64,000 bases of DNA from Sipunculus nudus (taxonomy: Eukaryota; Annelida; Sipuncula; Golfingiida; Sipunculidae). A program made the position numbers and the translations under genes. Below are positions 46,300-57,397 of this stretch, piece after piece. The notes under the pieces are model-generated. The model was not told where the DNA came from. It saw only the letters and a list, made by a program, of their open reading frames with translations, and did not search any database. The DNA is taken from positions 80,533,056 to 80,597,055 of the forward strand of contig CM049310.1 of assembly GCA_026874595.1 (NCBI GenBank), in the 5' to 3' direction. Each line of letters begins with the position of its first letter. The stretch's first letter is position 1.

Positions 46300-49200
46300 A
46301 TGGAACACTTAAAAGAGCTAGTTGCCTTGGGTAAAGAGCTTGGGTATTCAGGCTCTGAGTTGCAACAGTTTGTAGAAACTGAACGTGTGCGCCTAGAGAA
46401 AAAAGTAAGAGATGACGCTGAACGCGAAGAACGGTTAATTAAACGCGAAGAAGCGCGTCAAGACGCGATACGTCAGGATAAGGAAGCTGAGCGTAAACAT
46501 GATGAGAAAATGTTACAATTAAAAAAACAAATGGCTGACAAATCACGCAAAAATGGTGAACAATCGGAAAGATCACCAATTATCAACTTCATCCCTCCAA
46601 AAATTCCACCATTTGATGAGAATCGTGATCGTTTAGACTCTTATCTCGAACGATTCGAGCGTTTTGCGAAAGGGCAGAAATGGGACCCATCTGAATGGGC
46701 CATGAGACTTAGTGCCTTGTTAAAGGGCAAGTCGTTAGAAGTTTACACGCAGATGCCCCTTTCTGATGCGATGGACTATGATAAACTGAAAACAGCGTTA
46801 TTGCGTCGTTTTCGTTTGACAGAGGAGGGCTATAAGACAAAATTCCGAACAAGTAGACCAGAAAGGAATGAGGCACCAGGTCAATTCACATCGCGTTTAT
46901 GCGGATTATTTGATAACTGGGTGAAAATGGCAGGCATCCATCTGACATATGATCAATTGAGAGATTTAATTCTTAGGGAACAGTTTATGAACTGCTGTTG
47001 CAAGGAATTATCAGTATTTCTCAGAGAAAGAAAATGTACTAGTTTAGACACTGTTACAGAATTGGCTGAGCGTTTTAATGAGGCTCATGGGTATTACACT
47101 CACAGTTTATGGGCAAGGAAAGATGGGCATGGACAGAAACAAAAGCCACTTGAAAGGCACCAGCCTAAAGCAGAAGACTTCCGCAGTCCCCCTGCATCAG
47201 GTAAGTCTCCAGTTTCCATTAAAGATGTCTCTAGGCTCACTTGTCACTTCTGTAAACGTCCCGGGCACTTTGCTCGTGATTGTCCAGAAAGAAAAGGTTT
47301 CTCTGCCCAGAAACAGAGGTCTCTTGCGCAGGCATTAGATGTAGACAATTCACAAGGTAACAAACCTCAACATGAAGCAATAGCTGATAGAGTAGCAAAA
47401 GCAGTTTTGAAGGCCATGGAAGATGTGATACCAGATGAGAGTAATGACTCTAAATCTGATAACACAGGAGCAGCTTGTTTAGCTAGCAAATTAGAAGACT
47501 GCTGCACAAATGAGGGTCGTGTAACTCTCCAGTGTGGACATAAACTTGATGTTCTTAGCTTATCATGTCAAGAAGGTATAGACAAGGTTTCTCAAGGTCA
47601 CGCATGTAAGATGCCAACCAGCGATGGCTACTTGGACAGTAAACAGGTTACTGTTCTTCGTGATTCTGGGTGCAGCACTGCTGTTGTAAGACTAGAATTA
47701 GTTCAACCAGAGCAATTCACTGGTAATAAACAAACATGTGTCTTGATTGATGGCACCGTCCGTGAATTCCCCTTATCTCACGTGAATGTATCTTCACCAT
47801 ATTATTGTGGAGAAGTAGAGGCACTCTGTATAGCAAAGCCAGTGTATGATGTCATCATAGGAAACATACCTGGGGCTAGAGATGTCAATGATCCCGATCT
47901 GACATGGAAAGCGCCGATTCTTGGCAAAGGTAAGACTGTACTGCATAACAGTGAGCATGTAGACTGCCACGCTGTAGAGACTAGAGCAGCAAAAGCTAAA
48001 AAGGAAAAACCTGTTGTGGCCCTTAAAGTGACAAGTCCAATCTCAGATGTAACTCCTTCTGATTTCTTGGCTGCACAAAAAGATGATGACAGCTTAGCTC
48101 ACTTATGGCAGAAAGCCAAGCTGCCACAGGAAGGTAGGTATCAGTTCCATGTGAAAAACAATTACCTTGTCAGGGTCACCTCGGGCAGGTTAGCAACTGA
48201 CAAGCCACGGTCACAGGTTATTGTGCCAACAAAATATAGGGCCAATATTGTAAAACTGGCTCATGATGGATTAATGTCAGCTCATCTAGGGATTGCACGT
48301 ACCTTTGAGAAAGTCTCATCTCAATTTTTCTGGCCAAACATGCACAATGATGTAAGTACCTATTGCAAATCTTGTGACATATGTCAGCGGACTCTCCCGA
48401 AGGGCAAGGTCGCCAAGGTGCCTCTAGGCAAAATACCTATCATAGATGAACCTTTCCATAGGGTTGCGGTTGATATTGTGGGTCCAATAAAACCTGTATC
48501 AGACAAGGGTAACAGATACCTGCTTACCCTCATTGACTATGCTACTAGATACCCAGAGGCTGTAGCGTTGCCTAACATTGATACTGAAACCATAGCCGAG
48601 GCACTTGTAGACATTTATTCCAGAGTAGGAATCCCGTCTGAAGTATTGAGTGATATGGGCGCACAGTTTACGTCAGCCATCATGCAAGAGGTGAGTCGTT
48701 TGTTGTCTATTAGACAATTGTGTACTACCCCTTATCATCCTATGTGTAATGGGCTCATTGAGTCTTTCCATTCCACATTAAAACTCATGCTAAAGCGACT
48801 CTGTGCTGAACGTCCTAGGGACTGGGACAGATACCTCAATGCTGTGCTCTTTGCTTATAGAGAAGCACCCCAAGAAAGTACCCAGTTCTCTCCCTTTGAG
48901 TTACTTTATGGTAGATCTGTTCGTGGTCCCATGAAAGTATTGAGAGAATTGATGACAAATGAAACTACTGATGCAGAGGTAAAATCTACTTATCAATATG
49001 TCATTGATCTCAAGGAAAAGCTCAAGGACACATGTGAGTTAGCACATCAAAACCTGGAAAAAGCAGCAGGTAGGTACAAAAGGTACTATGACCTGGGAAA
49101 GAAACCTAGATCCCTTGAACCTGGAGATGAAGTCTTAATACTTCTCCCCACTGATCATAATAAACTACTCCTTCAATGGAAAGGTCCATACCCTGTCATG

Positions 49201-50856
49201 TCACGTTTCAATGATAATGACTACCAAGTCAAGGTCAATGGTAAATTGAAATCCTACCATATAAATATGCTCAAAAGATACACTCGTAGACCGGAACCAG
49301 CTCAGGTAAGCTGCTTGTTTGATGCCCCTATGTCTGATAATGTAGTTGAGCAACTTTGTGCGACTGATGTTTCACACGATGAACTTGAAGGTAAATCAGA
49401 TGAGGCCGAGTTTGACACTGATCTGACAGATGTTGTTCCTATGCCTACTGTGGTTAGGAAAGAAACAAAAGCTGAATTGACCACTGCTCAGAAATCTGAT
49501 GCGTGCCAAATTCTTGATAGGTTTAAGGACACTTTCACAGACGTACCGAAACAGACAAATGTAATAGAATGTGACATACATATGACCACATCTGATCCAA
49601 TCCGATCTAGACCATATCCAGTTCCGCAAGCTGTTCGGGAAACAATGAGAAAAGAGATAAGAGATATGCTGTCTCTTGGCATTATTGAGCGATCTGAATC
49701 CGAATATGCCTCACCGATCGTCATGGTCAGAAAAAAAGATAACAATGTGCGGTTTTGCGTGGATTTCAGAAAATTAAATCGTGTTGTAGTATTTGATCCT
49801 GAACCATTGCCAAACCCTGAACACTTGTTCACGGAATTGTCACACAGTCGTTTTTTCACGAAAATCGATCTCGCAAAAGGGTACTGGCAGGTTCCAATGG
49901 CTGCCAGGGCTCGAAAATATACCTCTTTTGTGACCCCAGATGGTCAATGGCAATTTCGTTTCCTCCCATTCGGAATTGTGGTAGCTCCTGCGCTATTCAC
50001 ACGTATGATGCGTAAACTCTTTGATGGCGTGAATAACGTTGTATTATACATTGATGACATTTTAGTGCACAATGAAACCTGGAACGAGCATGTTTTATCG
50101 CTCACTCGTGTGCTTGAAATCTTGCATGAAGCTAATCTGTCTGCACGACCATCAAAATGTTTCATTGGTTATCCAAGTTTGGACTTTCTTGGTCATCAGG
50201 TGGGTAATGGCCATCTGGCTACAAACCCAGCTCTTGTCAAGAAAGTTCAGGATACTGAGCGTCCTGTGACAAAGAAACAAGTCCGTAGTTTCCTTGGCCT
50301 AACAGGTTTCTACAGATGCTACATCCCAAACTACTCAGAGGTTGCTTTACCCTTAACTGACCTCACCAGAAAAGGGCAACCTAATAAGGTTAAATGGGAA
50401 GAACCGCAGGAGCGAGCTTTTCAAGCTCTGAGGTCAAAACTAGCAAACCCTCCCATTTTACAACTGCCCAACTTCTCTAAAACATTCGTGCTCCAAACAG
50501 ATGCCTCAGATCGAGGACTGGGAGCTATTCTGCTACAGGACTGTGATGGTGTTCTACATCCAGTGGCTTATGCGAGCCGCAAACTGTCAAAGTCCGAACA
50601 GAACTATTCCGCTATAGAGAAGGAATGCCTTGCTGTAGTATGGGCAGTCCGGAAATATGACTTGTACCTATTTGGACGGGCCTTCATCATTCAAACAGAT
50701 CACAGGCCCTTAATCTATATCAACCAATCCAAATGTTTGAATAAACGTGTAATGCGTTGGGCGATGGTGCTTCAAGAATATAAGTTCAAGGTTGAATCAG
50801 TGTCTGGCAGAGTTAATCATGGGCCCGATTTTCTCAGCCGTGTACCTGGAACCTAA
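46300..50856 (+). CDS. gag-pol: Gag-pol polyprotein, integrase-before-RT order, intact
   Basis: 1,518 residues from Met at 46300; positions below count from 46093. A charged coiled-coil-like N terminus (about 85-150) is followed by a capsid region (about 170-345) whose end resembles the SCAN domain. Next come a CCHC zinc knuckle (C384, C387, H392, C397), an aspartic protease (D524-S-G), an integrase zinc part (H724, H731, C761, C764), and an integrase core with D794, D854 and E890 (D-x35-E). Then follow RT with Y-I-D-D (D1321, D1322) and RNase H with D1470, E1509 and D1536. All catalytic residues checked are present and no stop or frameshift was seen. It copies the element RNA into DNA and integrates it. 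Gag and pol are in one frame, so no frameshift signal is needed; how Gag excess is achieved is not visible. Confidence 0.95.
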   Translation: MEHLKELVALGKELGYSGSELQQFVETERVRLEKKVRDDAEREERLIKREEARQDAIRQDKEAERKHDEKMLQLKKQMADKSRKNGEQSERSPIINFIPPKIPPFDENRDRLDSYLERFERFAKGQKWDPSEWAMRLSALLKGKSLEVYTQMPLSDAMDYDKLKTALLRRFRLTEEGYKTKFRTSRPERNEAPGQFTSRLCGLFDNWVKMAGIHLTYDQLRDLILREQFMNCCCKELSVFLRERKCTSLDTVTELAERFNEAHGYYTHSLWARKDGHGQKQKPLERHQPKAEDFRSPPASGKSPVSIKDVSRLTCHFCKRPGHFARDCPERKGFSAQKQRSLAQALDVDNSQGNKPQHEAIADRVAKAVLKAMEDVIPDESNDSKSDNTGAACLASKLEDCCTNEGRVTLQCGHKLDVLSLSCQEGIDKVSQGHACKMPTSDGYLDSKQVTVLRDSGCSTAVVRLELVQPEQFTGNKQTCVLIDGTVREFPLSHVNVSSPYYCGEVEALCIAKPVYDVIIGNIPGARDVNDPDLTWKAPILGKGKTVLHNSEHVDCHAVETRAAKAKKEKPVVALKVTSPISDVTPSDFLAAQKDDDSLAHLWQKAKLPQEGRYQFHVKNNYLVRVTSGRLATDKPRSQVIVPTKYRANIVKLAHDGLMSAHLGIARTFEKVSSQFFWPNMHNDVSTYCKSCDICQRTLPKGKVAKVPLGKIPIIDEPFHRVAVDIVGPIKPVSDKGNRYLLTLIDYATRYPEAVALPNIDTETIAEALVDIYSRVGIPSEVLSDMGAQFTSAIMQEVSRLLSIRQLCTTPYHPMCNGLIESFHSTLKLMLKRLCAERPRDWDRYLNAVLFAYREAPQESTQFSPFELLYGRSVRGPMKVLRELMTNETTDAEVKSTYQYVIDLKEKLKDTCELAHQNLEKAAGRYKRYYDLGKKPRSLEPGDEVLILLPTDHNKLLLQWKGPYPVMSRFNDNDYQVKVNGKLKSYHINMLKRYTRRPEPAQVSCLFDAPMSDNVVEQLCATDVSHDELEGKSDEAEFDTDLTDVVPMPTVVRKETKAELTTAQKSDACQILDRFKDTFTDVPKQTNVIECDIHMTTSDPIRSRPYPVPQAVRETMRKEIRDMLSLGIIERSESEYASPIVMVRKKDNNVRFCVDFRKLNRVVVFDPEPLPNPEHLFTELSHSRFFTKIDLAKGYWQVPMAARARKYTSFVTPDGQWQFRFLPFGIVVAPALFTRMMRKLFDGVNNVVLYIDDILVHNETWNEHVLSLTRVLEILHEANLSARPSKCFIGYPSLDFLGHQVGNGHLATNPALVKKVQDTERPVTKKQVRSFLGLTGFYRCYIPNYSEVALPLTDLTRKGQPNKVKWEEPQERAFQALRSKLANPPILQLPNFSKTFVLQTDASDRGLGAILLQDCDGVLHPVAYASRKLSKSEQNYSAIEKECLAVVWAVRKYDLYLFGRAFIIQTDHRPLIYINQSKCLNKRVMRWAMVLQEYKFKVESVSGRVNHGPDFLSRVPGT

Positions 50857-51184
50857 GGCTACAAGTACCATGAACTCCCTCGCTACTTGGAGAATGACCT
50901 TCAAAGGTCACTGCCTCTCTAGCCTAAGATATTAGAACAAGTTTATAGAACATGTAAGCGGTTATTTTTTATGGAGTTATCATACATAATTTTATAGAAC
51001 CTATAAGCTATCGATATTAAGGGATTTTCATAAATAAGTCTTAAAGACTTAAAGGCTGTCTTTAGTCTGTCTTCCAAAATTATCCTTCACTGTAAACATG
51101 TTGCACATTGGTAATATATAGACACTGTAAGCATGTTGCACATGGTAATATATAGACACTGGAAAATGCCAGCATTTTCTTCCC

Positions 51185-51196
51185 AAGGGGAGGGTA
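51185..51196 (+). other. Polypurine tract
   Basis: aaggggagggta immediately before the right LTR; primes plus-strand DNA synthesis in LTR elements. Confidence 0.75.
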
Positions 51197-51197
51197 G

Positions 51198-52362
51198 TGT
51201 CACAGGTTGACTGCTGAAAACGATAATTATTACTATATTTTCACATGTGACTCAGTTTTCTAACCCTGCCCTGTACTTTCCCCGAGCCCGTAAGGTCCTG
51301 TAACCTTAAATCCCTGATCTGTTTTCAAGTTTTTATTGAGTGCAGTGGACCATGTCAGGTCCAGCCTTTCAATGCCCTGTGTATTCATTGGGTTTTAAAT
51401 TATTCTATTTTCTGCTTGTTAAGAATCCCCTTTCTCCCTGTCACACGTCCTTTCTTATGCCCTGGTAATCACACAACTCAAAGTGAGGCTGTAATGTTTC
51501 TGTGTCTTGGTGCATGGGGAATCTTGTGTGAAGGCCAGAGTTGGTCTGTGAACCTGGAACCGAGAGGTTCACCTATGAGCTGAACACACACACACAAAAA
51601 AAACCTAGAAGTGAAGTCAGAGGACATTTTTGCCAAATGAACAATGGTAAACCAAACTCTAAACCAAACTGTACAGTGACTGAAGTTACATGTTAATATT
51701 TGGCAATGCATTACTCTACACAAGCAGCAAAAATGTTGGGAAACCAGGCATCGGAAGTAAACCTGTGAGGGATGGTTTCCATGAAAACCAAACGCCACCA
51801 CTACCAACCTGTGACAACAGACGTTCCTAAAACTCTGACGCAATGTTGGTGAGCCTGTTACAATTTTCCTTATTGCATTGTAAAGACACTGTATTGCAGC
51901 CTCATAAGAACATAACTGGTTATATATTTTCATTACTATCATATTTACTCCATTAACTTGTACCGTGCCCTGTTGAAATCCGGTCTTAATTTAAATCCTA
52001 TATGTCCTTCTAGCTTTTCTGTCTAAAAACTCCCTTCTTGTGACACATTTCTCTTGGGAAGATTTTGTTGCGAACCGTAAAGATTAAATAAGGGTATTAT
52101 TTGTCTTCAGATATCGCACTTTTGGGAAGGTCCCTCTGGTACCAGTAGCAGTTCCTGTGTCAACTTTAAATCGGCGTCAGCTACCAGCCAAGTCAATTTA
52201 TTAAAATTCACTGTATATATAGTCAATACAAAAAGTTTTGTTATATACCTGCTGTCTTAGTTGTTTGTTCATGAGTGTGTGTGAGAGTGCTTGGCTATTC
52301 TTGGGCATCCTTCCTTAATATTTCAAACGAACCTGGCCACGGGCCAGAGTGACCCCGTGACA
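51198..52362 (+). repeat. Right LTR of the Gmr1-like element
   Basis: 1,165 bp. Against the left LTR I noticed about six substitutions (for example near 51241, 51402, 51680 and 52103) and small indels in the AC/A runs and near 51741. Confidence 0.92.
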
Positions 52363-52727
52363 GTTACAAGAGCTTTATATTGGACTGTTATTCTCCGAGA
52401 GAATTTGTGTGAACTTTTCATCAGGATTATTTATTTTAAAGAACTTGGTACTGTGCACTTTGTTTTTTTTTTACTGTGTGATGGTATTTATTTGCTGTTT
52501 TGCTGCTGTTATACTGTGTCATTGTATTGATTTAGTGTATTGTAATGTTAGGGTTGTTTTGGGAATAAATTATGGTTATTAGTTAACAAAGAACCACTGA
52601 CTTCTTTTTTCATTCCCCTAGACATTTCACGCTGCCTAGTGTTACAGAATCTGATTTTTTTTTATCTCCTTGACAAAATTTGTGTTCGTCACGCATACAT
52701 GATCTGTTGATATTAGGTTCCGTCACA
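52363..52727 (+). repeat. Older array-related LTR, right part
   Basis: Begins with the duplicated gtta and continues the interrupted LTR (caagagctttatattggactg), ending gatctgttgatattaggttccgtcaca, which matches the 3' end of the array LTRs. It contains aataaa near 52563. No element sequence was recognised outside it, so it may be a solo LTR. Confidence 0.78.
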
Positions 52728-55700
52728 ATATATATGTTCATAATCATCAGCTCCCTTCAGAACTTTGTTTATTTTTTATTATTTAGTTTTACTTTTTTTA
52801 AACTCCATCTTCCTGTAAGCAAGGCTCTGACAGCTACACTCACTGAGACCACACTTTCGATGTGACTCGATAAAGCAAGCCTGGCTTATATGAAGATATG
52901 GAAACCTGGTCCCATTCATGCCCTCAGAATTCGCTAAACTGTGTACCAGGTGACGATGTATTGCAAGGAAAAAATGCGTCAAGGGCCGTATGTGTTAAAT
53001 ATTATGTTATTAATAATGATGTCGAAAAATTCAGGATTCTTGATGGAACCTGTCTATTGGATTTTTTTAGCTGGGGGGGGGGGGGGAGTGCACAACCACA
53101 TCTGCAGTAACCTTGCCTGATGTAATCATCAGTTATTTGACCAATTGCTTTAAATTCAACACCTATAAAACTTAAATTCACTTCTTTACTTTAAATTTAC
53201 TTCTTTTCTCATGCGAACACCTTTTCAACTGTATAGTAATAAAGTGAGTTAATGTTGTTACAGTTTCTTACAAAATCAGACACCTGTTAAGTACGTGAAT
53301 GAACTAGAGTTCATCTCTCAGAACGTAAAAAAAAATATCAAGCACTAATTAATTTTTAATCAATTTCTGTGCCTAAATAAAGAATGCGTGGCTTTGAGAG
53401 CATCAGCGATACCAGTTTTCTCAATTTAACAACGTTTTAAAGAAACAAAGTTCTCTGGCGAAACTTGTGCTGCACTTAATATTACATGTACCGCAAAAAC
53501 ACTAACTTTTAATCAGGTCAACTAGGTGAGCATATCAATCACAGAAATTGCAGAATGGTCTCATTTCTTTCAGCTGAATTCTCTTAACCAGAACGTTAAC
53601 AAAACTGTAATGGCAATTTTATGCCAGGGTCATTCAAGATATTTTGATAACATTTATGATAATTATAAATAACAATAAAATAAAAAATAATAATGATATG
53701 TTCACGTTGCTTAAAAAGATATGATTCATACATTATTTGTTAATGTGACAGGATTAACATTGAAATGAAAGCAATTGTAGCCTTTTGACATACTTCATCA
53801 TATTACCCCCAGGTGACATATCTATCGCGTGTAGATGACCGGGGGTTAAATTTGAATCGACGTTATCTTATCCACTACGAATTCAGACTTAACTTTTAAG
53901 CCAAAACTATTTTTGTTTATTTTACCTTTAATTATTTTAATTTGTCTTTTAGACTCCTCCTCTATAATCAGATCTTTGTAGATCTAACATTTTATATATT
54001 ATGCCATACACGTTGCATATATTTATGTGTATGAGTGATATCAATATTATAAACGCGTAATTTTTAATTTCTCGGATATTTAAATTAAGCGTTCAGTAAT
54101 TTAGCTTTCTCATGATTTATTAAAAGATACATCATGAGCTACAATTTATTGTTTAGCTTATTCTTCAAAATGGGGAAATATGAACGCCGCATGAAATTAG
54201 GTTCAGGTTGGCCACGGAGATACCATAAAAATCAACTTCATGATGCTTAAAGAATAAGGGGATAGATTGAAATCCTCATGTCGATCAGAACACACCCAAC
54301 AGCAATCTTTCGTGTTGTAAAAAGAATGTGCTTTATAGAGACTCGGGCATCGGTGAGGTCCTTTCCCTTATAATATATAAAGTAGTTGACTAAAATGTTT
54401 TATCCAAATGTATATTGAAACATTAGAAAGAGTGTATAAAAGTGGTAATAAACAGTGAAAAAGCAAGCATATATAAAGATTGCATATGAATTTGCGGACA
54501 GATGGCCCATGTGACCCAGAGCTTTGAATTTTGTAAGAGAGCTATCGTCATATAATGTTTGGGGTATCTTTTTGAGAAATTGAATGCTAAACCTAAAAAG
54601 ATTGTTTATATAAATTTGAATAGTAAAAGGAAGTATAATCCAATGAAATGAAATGAGATCTTCATAATTACAGTTTATTATTGCCAGTTACCAGTTTTTC
54701 AATTGGCCAATTTTCCGAACAAGTCACTGACCGTTAAATAGCTGTGTTTGCTCAAATTATAAACATGTATGAAAAAGCTTGAATAATTAAGAGTATATTT
54801 ATTCAAACATATTTGTTTCGGTATCCGGTGGTTTTTGAGAGTTTCGCCTTCCTCAATACTGGTTATACTGGTCTAAACGTCTAATAGTAATAACGACCTT
54901 TCATTGAGTATTACGCTGGCGTTGGGTCAAGTTCCCTTATTTGTGACAGGTGCCTGGTACAAATACCTCAGGAGGTAAAGCAATATTGTAAAATTTTCAA
55001 CATATCTAATCCTTTTTAGGCAGTAACGAAGACAGAGGTATAAATAAGTATATCTGACTAACCATGGAGAGCCTCCTCATCTGTGTAGTCAGTTAATTAT
55101 TACGTAGCCTGTCTTTTTTAAATAACATTTTTCTTCTTTTTGCCTTCGCCATGAGGGTATTCATTTATCCCAATTCGTGTGTGCGTTTGTGTGTTTGTGT
55201 GTGTGTTCACAAAATAACGCACGTGATAATGATCGGAAGCCCATGATATTTTAAGGCATTTCAGGAACTGGCAAACGAAGAGTCGATTAGATTTTGGCGT
55301 GGAATCAACACATAAACCCGTATCAGGAATGTCATCAAGGAATTTTCACAAATGTTCGGACACTTTTGCACGATTGTACCTGGGTATAATGAATAATAAA
55401 TAATGAATAATGAATGCAAAAACGCGTACGCTATCAAACAATATAGGGAACCCCACATTGCGGAGGCTTGCATTCCTTAGAAAACAGGTTTCTAGCTTTA
55501 AAATGATTTGTTGGAAGAAAAATTCCTCCAATTTTTAATGTTTTTAATGCTATCATAACCTGACCTGTATACATATTCAGGGTTCCATTTCGGTTTAAGA
55601 CTGCATGCCCGGTGGTAGTGCTCGCTTCCTCTAATTTTACATCCTGGCGTCTACCGCAGCTGCGGGTCATGCGTGTGTAAAAATAAACCATTTTTGGGTC

Positions 55701-55729
55701 ATAATACCCTCACCTCCGGCCCCGCCCCT
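52728..55729. other. Unassigned AT-rich DNA
   Basis: A G run of about 15 lies near 53072-53087. An A/T-only stretch occurs at 53655-53700. Short open frames on both strands show no domain. No gene called. Confidence 0.5.
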
Positions 55730-55895
55730 TTCCACACATACACAACCTTCCCATTAAGCCAGCAGGGCACTAGCCCTGGATGGGGGAATGTTTCGTCGCT
55801 CCTCCTGCAAAATTTGAACTAATGGTCTGTCGGTTTTGAGTCCTGTGCTCTACCCTTGGCCACAACTACCGGCGAGGTGCCTGTCTTATCAATTT
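55730..55895 (-). repeat. tRNA-derived SINE candidate
   Basis: Minus strand reads gtggccaagggtagagc (A-box-like) and, about 30 bases on, agttcaaattttgc (B-box-like): the two internal RNA polymerase III promoter parts at roughly tRNA spacing. An intact cloverleaf was not confirmed. Confidence 0.5.
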
Positions 55896-56587
55896 GATAT
55901 TGTCACAAATGATTCAAAACCTTCAAGATCTTCATGAATGAAAATATTTCCTACTAGTTCAGCGGCTTTACTAAGATATTTATAAGAAATATACATTTAG
56001 TGATAAATGAAAAGAGGTTATAACGTAAGAATCATTTTAAGATCGGGAGACATATATGAAATGAAACTGAACGACCTTAAAAGGTCATTGGGTATGGGCA
56101 GTAATATAATTCATGTATGGAATATTTAAAATATGTTTAAACTGGATTTAATCAAAATCATTCAAAAGGACAGAAATTTGAGACACAATTCTCATACCCG
56201 AAATATACATATTTACATATGACCTTTGACCTCCATACTCGGGCTTAACCACTCGTGCGTTCCTGTTAAAATCATCACATTTGTTTGTAACATTTTTATA
56301 CAAAACATCTACACTGCAGTAAAGCAAAAATGCAAATACAGCGATATGTCTGTTCAGAACCGGCAATCTTAAGAGTGGACGACGAAAGGTTAAGTAAAAC
56401 AGTAATACATATGAATTTACTTGAACATACTAAAGTGTATATCCCAACTCTATAGTCTCCACCTCCATCCAGTGCTCCTCGCAAGATATGCGAGACCCGC
56501 GCAAGACCCGTAAAAGACATGTTTATAAATGCAGTCAGTGATTCAACAAGTTTAATCGGATTCATTGCAGGTATTTTTTTAGAAAGA
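55896..56587. other. Unassigned DNA
   Basis: Two overlapping minus-strand frames (56148-56366 and 56296-56565) have no recognisable domain. Nothing else seen. Confidence 0.4.
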
Positions 56588-56589
56588 AC

Positions 56590-56637
<48 letters not shown>
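56588..56637. repeat. TA microsatellite
   Basis: Pure TA run of about 50 bases. Confidence 0.9.
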
Positions 56638-56640
<3 letters not shown>

Positions 56641-57160
56641 GGCTCGTCCGGTTTATTTCATGAAACAACGTACATGAAGGCCTCATGAAATGTTCATATA
56701 TGACGCGAATATCTGTATCTTCATCGGATGGTGAGCTTCTTGACTCGGCAAAGCGTGCCACTCTTTTCGATAAACTCCCTTAAGTCGGGGCCAAGAATGC
56801 CGCCAGTTTTTACATTGTATATCCCAATGGTATATCAATACTTATACACTCCCACTGAATCCTTCACCTCTGAGGAACACACTCGAAGCTCAATGCTATC
56901 ACCACTTGAAGATAACGCGGAGTCACATTTGCGGTCAGCGTTCCGTGTCCAGCAAATGTAAATGACCAATACTAGTGACGTCACGATCAAATGGAAACCA
57001 ACGAACTGGTACCCTACTCAAACCTTACAAACTGATACAGATCGTCACCTAACACTGGCCCAAGAAACTCCCTGTAAACACAGAAGATGAAAACTAATAA
57101 GTTTATATTTAATGCAGTACCTTTTAACAAGATTATTGGCATTTATGGTACCTACCTCTT
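56638..57160. other. Unassigned DNA
   Basis: The first 130 bases next to the TA run look like a repeat tail by context, but no second copy lies in the window. No gene recognised. Confidence 0.35.
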
Positions 57161-57397
57161 TTGCTTCACAGCGCCATCTATCATTTAAACGTTGAATGAT
57201 TTATACGTTAAAGATATCTATCTTTTCGATTAAACGTTAACTTTCTTGATATTTCACTCAACGTAGTGAAACATTTTGTATTCTCGTTGGCGATCCACTC
57301 AAATGTACAAGAATATACAAAGGAATTAGCAGGTCACTAGTGCCTTATTTAAACGTTGTGTTTCCTAAATGAACACAAGATGGCGCTGCTAAGCAAT
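57161..57397. mobile_element. MITE-like element with inverted ends
   Basis: Left end ttgcttcacagcgccatct (57161-57179) and the reverse complement of the right end, ttgcttagcagcgccatct (57379-57397), match at 17 of 19 positions. The interior of about 200 bp is AT-rich and non-coding. No clear target-site duplication was found. Confidence 0.5.

Larger units (their letters stand above)
44603..52362 (+). mobile_element. Complete Gmr1-like Ty3/gypsy LTR retrotransposon
   Basis: A 7.76-kb element with two 1.16-kb LTRs (TGTCAC...GTGACA), a primer-binding-site-like TGG start, a single uninterrupted gag-pol frame, a polypurine tract and a target-site duplication. Domain order is gag, zinc knuckle, protease, integrase, RT, RNase H. 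Integrase before RT defines the Gmr1-like group; most Ty3/gypsy elements have it last. Roughly six substitutions and a few indels separate the LTRs by eye, so the insertion is recent. Confidence 0.93.

Noticed and set aside
49302-50269. Other frames overlapping the gag-pol gene
   Set aside because: Shadow frames of the long polyprotein.
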